Shown: piece after piece, positions 5,734 through 8,675 of the stretch
Position numbering within the stretch: position 1 is the first letter of the stretch
Layout of the letters: each line of letters opens with the position of its first letter
Source: Methanosarcina sp.
GTDB taxonomy: Archaea > Halobacteriota > Methanosarcinia > Methanosarcinales > Methanosarcinaceae
Direction: 5' to 3'
Assembly: GCA_017883485.1 (NCBI GenBank)
Contig: JADGNM010000091.1
Coordinates: 1-8,675, forward strand
Length of the DNA: 8,675 nt
Made by a program: the position numbers and the translations under genes
Notes under the pieces: model-generated
What the model was told of the DNA's origin: nothing
Seen by the model: the letters and a program-made list of their open reading frames with translations, nothing else
The model's database searches: none

Positions 5734-5748
5734 TCTAAATAAGCTTTC
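5734..5748 (-). promoter_or_regulatory. BRE/TATA-like promoter of the ArsR-like gene
   Basis: On the minus strand CCGAAAG is followed by CTTATTTA, resembling a TFB-recognition element plus TATA box. The spacing predicts transcription start a few bases before the ATG at 5704, in keeping with the lack of a ribosome-binding site. An AT-rich ATATATT at 5715-5721 is too close to the start codon to serve. Confidence 0.4.
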
Positions 5749-5756
5749 GGGAACTT

Positions 5757-5812
5757 ATAGTTGTAAGACTGAATACTTGAACAGAAATTAGTAGCGTTAA
5801 GTCTTCAACTAT
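5757..5812. repeat. Inverted repeat upstream of the ArsR-like gene
   Basis: ATAGTTG-T-AAGACT (5757-5770) and AGTCTTCAACTAT (5800-5812) pair over 13 bp with one bulged T and a 29-nt loop. It lies directly upstream of the ArsR-like promoter and could be a bipartite operator, an RNA hairpin or a terminator. None of these can be chosen from sequence. Confidence 0.45.
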
Positions 5813-5843
5813 CAAAATAACAAAAAGGAGCACAATAAATATC

Positions 5844-5918
5844 GTGATTGGTTTTGATCTCAAGTGCATAAGTCCTAATTGTTCTTTGTGCAATTCACAT
5901 TGGTGTGCGGGCAGCTAA
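5844..5918 (+). CDS. Possible 24-residue cysteine-rich peptide
   Basis: This GTG-started frame encodes 24 residues with four cysteines and a histidine: C-x4-C-x2-C-x2-H-x-C (CISPNCSLCNSHWC). Such density suggests metal binding if it is translated. GGAG (5827-5830) lies 13 nt upstream, longer than ideal. The frame stays open upstream for about ten codons without an ATG. Its middle (TGCATAAGTCCT, 5865-5876) also resembles the ends of the foldback element at 7235-7374, so it may instead be mobile-element debris. Confidence 0.2.
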   Translation: MIGFDLKCISPNCSLCNSHWCAGS

Positions 5919-5950
5919 ATTGGAAAAATAAATAGATACTTAACCTGGGA

Positions 5951-5962
5951 CACATATATAGA
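5951..5962 (+). promoter_or_regulatory. TATA-like box upstream of the DUF2795 gene
   Basis: CACATATATAGA contains a clear TATATA core. Transcription would start near 5985, so the message would cover the 32-codon frame at 6014 and the DUF2795-like gene at 6135. Confidence 0.4.
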
Positions 5963-6013
5963 AATAATGGCTCAAACCGGAATGGGGAGTCTCTAAAATG
6001 TACGAGTGAAGTC

Positions 6014-6112
6014 ATGGAAGTTCTTAAGTCTGTCATTACAAGGAGTAAAACCAATACCTGTGTTAGTGAGGATTTACAGTTTAGTGAGGATTTCCAAGCC
6101 GAACACAACTAA
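6014..6112 (+). CDS. Possible 32-residue small protein upstream of the DUF2795 gene
   Basis: The ATG-started frame encodes 32 residues (MEVLKSVITRSK...). It is part of a 58-codon open stretch that begins after a stop at 5933-5935. An in-frame 13-bp repeat (TTAGTGAGGATTT at 6063-6075 and 6081-6093, 18-nt period) gives the repeated residues SED. It ends 22 bp before the DUF2795-like start and would share its transcript. The ribosome-binding site is weak (GAG at 6004-6006) and no domain is recognised. It may be a short leader peptide, an independent micro-protein or chance. Confidence 0.25.
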   Translation: MEVLKSVITRSKTNTCVSEDLQFSEDFQAEHN

Positions 6113-6134
6113 AAAATATGGGGGAGAAAACTAA

Positions 6135-6338
6135 ATGCAAGCCAGTTATGTTGAAGTTAGAATTATTTTAAAGAATTTGCATTATCCGGTAGATAAGCAG
6201 AATCTCATTCAACAAGCCATAAAGCACGGAGCTAGCCGTATTGTAATCGAAGACCTTAAAAGCATTCCAGACAGGGAATACACCAGTTCTGTTAATGTCG
6301 TTAAGGAGTTTGGAGGCAAATTACTTAAATGGAGTTAA
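6135..6338 (+). CDS. DUF2795-like small protein
   Basis: The 67-residue soluble protein matches the DUF2795 pattern. That is a leucine-rich helix followed by YPVDKQNLIQQAIKHGA (about 17-33), a hydrophobic helix ending in LKSIPDREYTSSVNVVKEF (41-59), and the hallmark P-D-R-E-Y near the C-terminus. DUF2795 proteins are small all-helical domains of unknown function, widespread in bacteria and some archaea. The start is well supported by GGGGGAG (6119-6125), 9 nt upstream. It lies alone or downstream of a 32-codon frame, and converges on the response regulator gene. There are no cysteines, membrane segments or catalytic signature. The role is unknown. Confidence 0.8.
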   Translation: MQASYVEVRIILKNLHYPVDKQNLIQQAIKHGASRIVIEDLKSIPDREYTSSVNVVKEFGGKLLKWS

Positions 6339-6371
6339 TCAACCATTACGAAAAGTCACTGATGGCATGTT

Positions 6372-6444
6372 GTAAAAGTTAAAGTACGTCATAATATTTT
6401 TCGGATAGGTTCTAAGTCGGAGTTTACTTTGCTGGTAACTTTAC
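6372..6444. terminator. Imperfect inverted repeat between convergent genes
   Basis: GTAAAAGTTAAAGTA (6372-6386) pairs with TACTTT (6425-6430) and TAACTTTAC (6436-6444), with a 5-nt bulge. It lies exactly between the convergent DUF2795 and response regulator genes, and TATTTTTC (6394-6401) gives a U run on the plus strand. It is a candidate bidirectional terminator or RNA-end structure. Confidence 0.3.
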
Positions 6445-6453
6445 AATATCAAG

Positions 6454-6864
6454 CTAGAAGTTTTCTATGGATTTAATTACCTTTATGAACTGATTAAAGT
6501 CAAGAGGTTTAGTGATATAGGCATTGGCATGAAGATCGTAGGTTCTAAGTACGTCCTTTTCATTTCCGGAAGTAGTTAAAATCACTACAGGTATATTTTC
6601 AAGGTCGTAATCTTCCCTAATTTCTCTGAGAACTTCACGCCCATCCTTTTTTGGCAAATTCAAATCAAGAAGAATTATATCCGGGCGCTGGGATCCTGAA
6701 AACTTCTTTTTGCCATGCAAAAAAAGCATTGCTTCTTCGCCGTTTTCTGCAATGTGAAGCTTATTTCTAATTTTCGCCTCTTCGAAAACTTCTTCGATTA
6801 ATCCGATATCGCCTTCATTGTCTTCAACTAAAAGAATTTCTATCGGTTTGCCTATAATCGTCAT
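6454..6864 (-). CDS. Stand-alone CheY-like response regulator
   Basis: The 136-residue product is a single receiver domain, the phosphorylation-controlled half of a two-component system, with no DNA-binding or enzyme domain attached. The key positions are all present: the acidic pair Glu14-Asp15 in ILLVEDNEGD, the phospho-acceptor Asp67 in IILLDLNLPKKDG, the switch Thr97-Thr98 in VVILTTSGN, and Lys119 in ITKPLD. VEDNEGD and DLNLPKKDG are typical of the Rcp1-like group often paired with phytochrome or PAS histidine kinases. The ATG at 6864 is preferred over the frame opening at 6903 because the receiver fold begins here and AGGAAG (6872-6877) lies 7 nt upstream. No kinase gene is in the window, so its partner is unknown. 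It probably acts by protein-protein contact. Confidence 0.93.
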   Translation of the reverse strand: MTIIGKPIEILLVEDNEGDIGLIEEVFEEAKIRNKLHIAENGEEAMLFLHGKKKFSGSQRPDIILLDLNLPKKDGREVLREIREDYDLENIPVVILTTSGNEKDVLRTYDLHANAYITKPLDFNQFIKVIKSIENF

Positions 6865-7234
6865 TTTAAAACTTCCTGATAGTAAGTATAGAAAACATAT
6901 CACTATTTAGCCTGAGAAAGACAGCACTGATTTCTATCTTTTTTCAGACTTGATGGGCATATTCTGGAAGTCAGTTGCCATTAACTATTATCCATTTATT
7001 GTTTGTTTAAGTTCTACCTGGGTTAATTGTTTAGTCGAGTATATTCTAATCTTACTGATATTTGCTTTCTTCGGCTAGAATATCGAAATTACAGAAAGAG
7101 CAAGGCTTCGACCAAATTAACTTCGCTGCTTTATTCATAGAATAAGAACTTGAAATAAAAGAGACAATGGAACGGAGTTCACTATCAGGTTCACAGCGGT
7201 GTAAAAGAAGCAAATGTATAGCCATTTCAAGTGA

Positions 7235-7374
7235 ACACAAACAGGACTTGCGCACTTACTTACAAAATAAAGCACTAAAATTCTCACGGGTATATTTATC
7301 GTTAATGTGGCTTAGAATTTTGAAGTTTTATGCTGTTGATTTTCAGTTCAATTGCGTAAGTCCTGCTTTGTGTT
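7235..7374. mobile_element. 140-bp foldback element with IS-like terminal inverted repeats (MITE-like)
   Basis: The left end reads AACACAAA then CAGGACTTGCGCA (7235-7254). The reverse complement of the right end (7354-7374) reads AACACAAA, one extra G, then CAGGACTTACGCA. Inside, AAAATTCT (7277-7284) pairs with AGAATTTT (7314-7321) and ATAAA (7267-7271) with TTTAT (7327-7331), so nearly the whole element can fold on itself. Long matched ends, short length and no transposase are the marks of a MITE or IS deletion derivative. A related 12-mer, TGCATAAGTCCT, lies at 5865-5876. No target duplication is visible. The transposase family cannot be named from this alone. Confidence 0.55.
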
Positions 7375-7423
7375 ATTTGTCTCACAGGCTATACTTGAGT
7401 TAGCAATCCAATATTTAGCTGGC

Positions 7424-7494
7424 TTAAATATAAGCATACTTTCAGGAATCGAAAAAATGAGTGCAATTTTAAATATAAGAATACTTTCAAGAAT
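7424..7494. repeat. 26-bp direct repeats with a 45-nt period
   Basis: The stretch 7424-7449 recurs at 7469-7494 with 24 of 26 bases identical (core TTAAATATAAG, then ATACTTTCA). The 45-nt period is a multiple of three and the plus-strand frame is open across both copies, giving LNISILSGIEK and LNIRILSRMKV. The open frame has no good start, so this is listed as repeats rather than a gene. Confidence 0.5.
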
Positions 7495-7670
7495 GAAAGT
7501 TAATATATTTAATTTTGGAAATAAACTTGATTAAACCTTTAATTATTCAGAAAACCTTGATTAAAGCAATTTACCAATCGATGCACAAAGAGAATAGAAA
7601 TGGGTCTCGACGGAAAAAAAAGGTAAAGGATTTCAGAGGACAAATCGCTTTACTCATACCCTTTGCATAG

Positions 7671-7701
7671 ACTTGGAAGCACTTTCACTACTGCTTCAAG
7701 T
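7671..7701 (-). terminator. Hairpin just downstream of the DUF5996 remnant
   Basis: ACTTGGAAGCA (7671-7681) and TGCTTCAAGT (7692-7701) pair over 10 bp with one bulged G around a 10-nt loop. The hairpin begins 10 nt past the stop codon of the decayed gene. No U run follows on the minus strand, so it may be a relic or an RNA-stabilising stem rather than a strong terminator. Confidence 0.35.
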
Positions 7702-7711
7702 AAATTCAAAC

Positions 7712-8675
7712 TCAGTCGTCGGGCATTTCCAGCTTTTCAAGTACATCATAATATTCTTTAAACATTTCAGGCTGCTCTCCGGGCTGCTCTTCAGGTGAAG
7801 GGAGCCTGAAAGCCTCATTATTCCAGTTTGCCTTTTTTGCCCCTGCCTGATATACGCTTTCAAGAAAATCGAGCACTCCTTCTACGGCGAATCTGGGTAT
7901 CGGACATCGTCATACATGCGCATTGCAAGCCCTGCCTGATGGTCCCTGTAAGCTTCCTCAGGGCTCAAGCGCTCATTCATAAAACCGTGAGGCTGTGGGT
8001 GTATGTAAGCATAGAAAGCCGGAGCCCTTACGCTTTTGTCTCCTGCCTATAACCAAAGCTGATTATCTCGTGCGAAGAAGCTTCACGTTCGACGGAGTTT
8101 GCCCTCCCTTACAGGAGGCGACCTGCCAGAGAATAGAGTTAAAGGCAAGGTCAGCGTGGTGCCAGAAAAAGTGCACAGGCGAACTTTTCCCGATTAACCA
8201 GCCTCTGAAAACCTGAAAGATCGAATAACCCTGTACAGGGATTCTCCAGAACCTGTTCACATCTCTTTACTTTAGGACGCTACTGATAATCCGTTGCAAA
8301 AGGCTCCGTACACACTCAGGGAATATCATAAGGTACCGGCCTTATGCCTCCGCAATCCCGAATTCTTTCAGGCTTGAAAAAAAACCCTCTCATAAAAACC
8401 TGCAACAGATAGTCCCTTGAGAGGCACGGTTTTTGAGTCTCCTTCACTTGTCTCGATTCTCAAAACATGTCCCCTATCTCTGAAATTAGATTCCAACTAA
8501 AAAACCAGGTCTAGTAAGGAATAAGCACTGTAGTAAGCCCGCACATAGAGACATAGTAAGATACGTGCCACCAGTGGTTTATTACTAGGGAGCGCAGAGG
8601 GTCACGGTGTGCCAAGAAAGCTCATTTATGCATCAGTATTGATGCATGAAATGTGCTATGCTACAGAAAAGATGA
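7712..8675 (-). pseudogene. Decayed DUF5996-family gene, 5' end outside the window
   Basis: Minus-strand frames pieced together follow the DUF5996 family in order, although no single frame is intact. From right to left the pieces are: INHWWHVSYYVSMCGLTTVL with IPY (about 8593-8514), HVLRIETSEGDSKTVPLKGL (about 8467-8405), PVPYDIP (about 8340-8319), VNRFWRI, GKSSPVHFFWHHADLAFNS (about 8195-8139), SSHEIISFGYRQ (about 8082-8046), APAFYAYIHPQPHGFMNERL (about 8024-7966), MYDDVRYPDS, and VLDFLESVYQAGAKKANW with a C-terminus ending KLEMPDD and TGA at 7712-7714. Lesions include stop codons at 8511-8513, 8316-8318 and 8280-8282. Frameshifts lie near 8500 and 8380 (A runs), 8345, 8270, 8095, 8045 and 7890. 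The family's function is unknown. So many lesions mean long-standing inactivity rather than sequencing error. Confidence 0.85.

Larger units (their letters stand above)
6904..7711. other. Intergenic region with foldback and direct repeats, no recognised gene
   Basis: No reading frame here resembles a known family. The longest is a minus-strand frame (7052-7255) opening on a GTG inside the foldback element and ending LAEESKYQ. It matches nothing I recognise and could be a fragment of an older gene cut by that element. The stretch holds a foldback element (7235-7374), direct repeats (7424-7494) and a hairpin (7671-7701). The response regulator promoter should lie in 6865-6960, but no clear TATA box stands out. 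Confidence 0.5.

Noticed and set aside
6865..6903. 13-residue hydrophobic N-terminal extension of the response regulator
   Set aside because: The receiver domain begins normally from the ATG at 6864, which has AGGAAG upstream. The extension is not typical of the family.
7995..8216. Plus-strand open frames across the DUF5996 remnant (7828-8052, 7995-8216)
   Set aside because: The minus strand carries consecutive DUF5996 segments. The plus frames have no family resemblance.
1..8675. CRISPR array or complete insertion sequence
   Set aside because: No regularly spaced repeats with unique spacers were seen, and no transposase reading frame could be recognised despite the IS-like terminal repeats.

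Overview
The window looks like a piece of a methanogenic archaeon of the genus Methanosarcina or a close relative. It carries an archaeal-type ribosomal protein S8e gene, a protein with the core motif of archaeosine synthase, and TrmB-, Lrp- and ArsR-type regulators. Promoters are TATA-box type, and long AT-rich intergenic stretches hold repeats and gene remnants. The species cannot be fixed from the sequence alone.

Layout. 1-1015 has no convincing gene but holds several hairpins and a 192-bp element bounded by 21-bp imperfect inverted repeats (533-724). 1016-1699 (-) encodes a stand-alone DUF5591/ArcS-core protein. 1879-2190 (+) encodes a small TrmB-like DNA-binding protein whose normal C-terminus (2147-2236) has been put out of frame by one extra base. 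2239-4432 (-) is a run of three genes read from right to left: rps8e, an Lrp/AsnC regulator and a class I/II aminotransferase. A repeat-rich leader/promoter region (about 4495-4660) lies upstream of rps8e. 4929-5255 (+) encodes a four-cysteine protein of unknown function (probably DUF6951), facing an ArsR-like winged-helix regulator at 5366-5704 (-).

5709-6134 has a hairpin and several very small candidate reading frames leading to a DUF2795-like gene (6135-6338, +). This gene converges on a stand-alone CheY-like response regulator (6454-6864, -). From 6904 to 7711 no gene is recognised, but there is a 140-bp foldback element with IS-like ends (7235-7374) and a 45-nt-period direct repeat. 7712-8675 (-) is a heavily decayed gene of the DUF5996 family, with stop codons and frameshifts throughout, running off the window edge.

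How the genes relate. The only cluster with an obvious functional link is Lrp regulator plus aminotransferase, which suggests control of amino-acid metabolism, placed downstream of a ribosomal protein gene. The rest reads as small stand-alone regulators and hypothetical genes among inactive or mobile DNA. No new multi-gene defence or biosynthetic system can be supported. The most interesting items are the stand-alone ArcS-core protein, the frameshifted regulator, the foldback elements, the repeats upstream of rps8e, and the untested small reading frames upstream of the DUF2795 gene.
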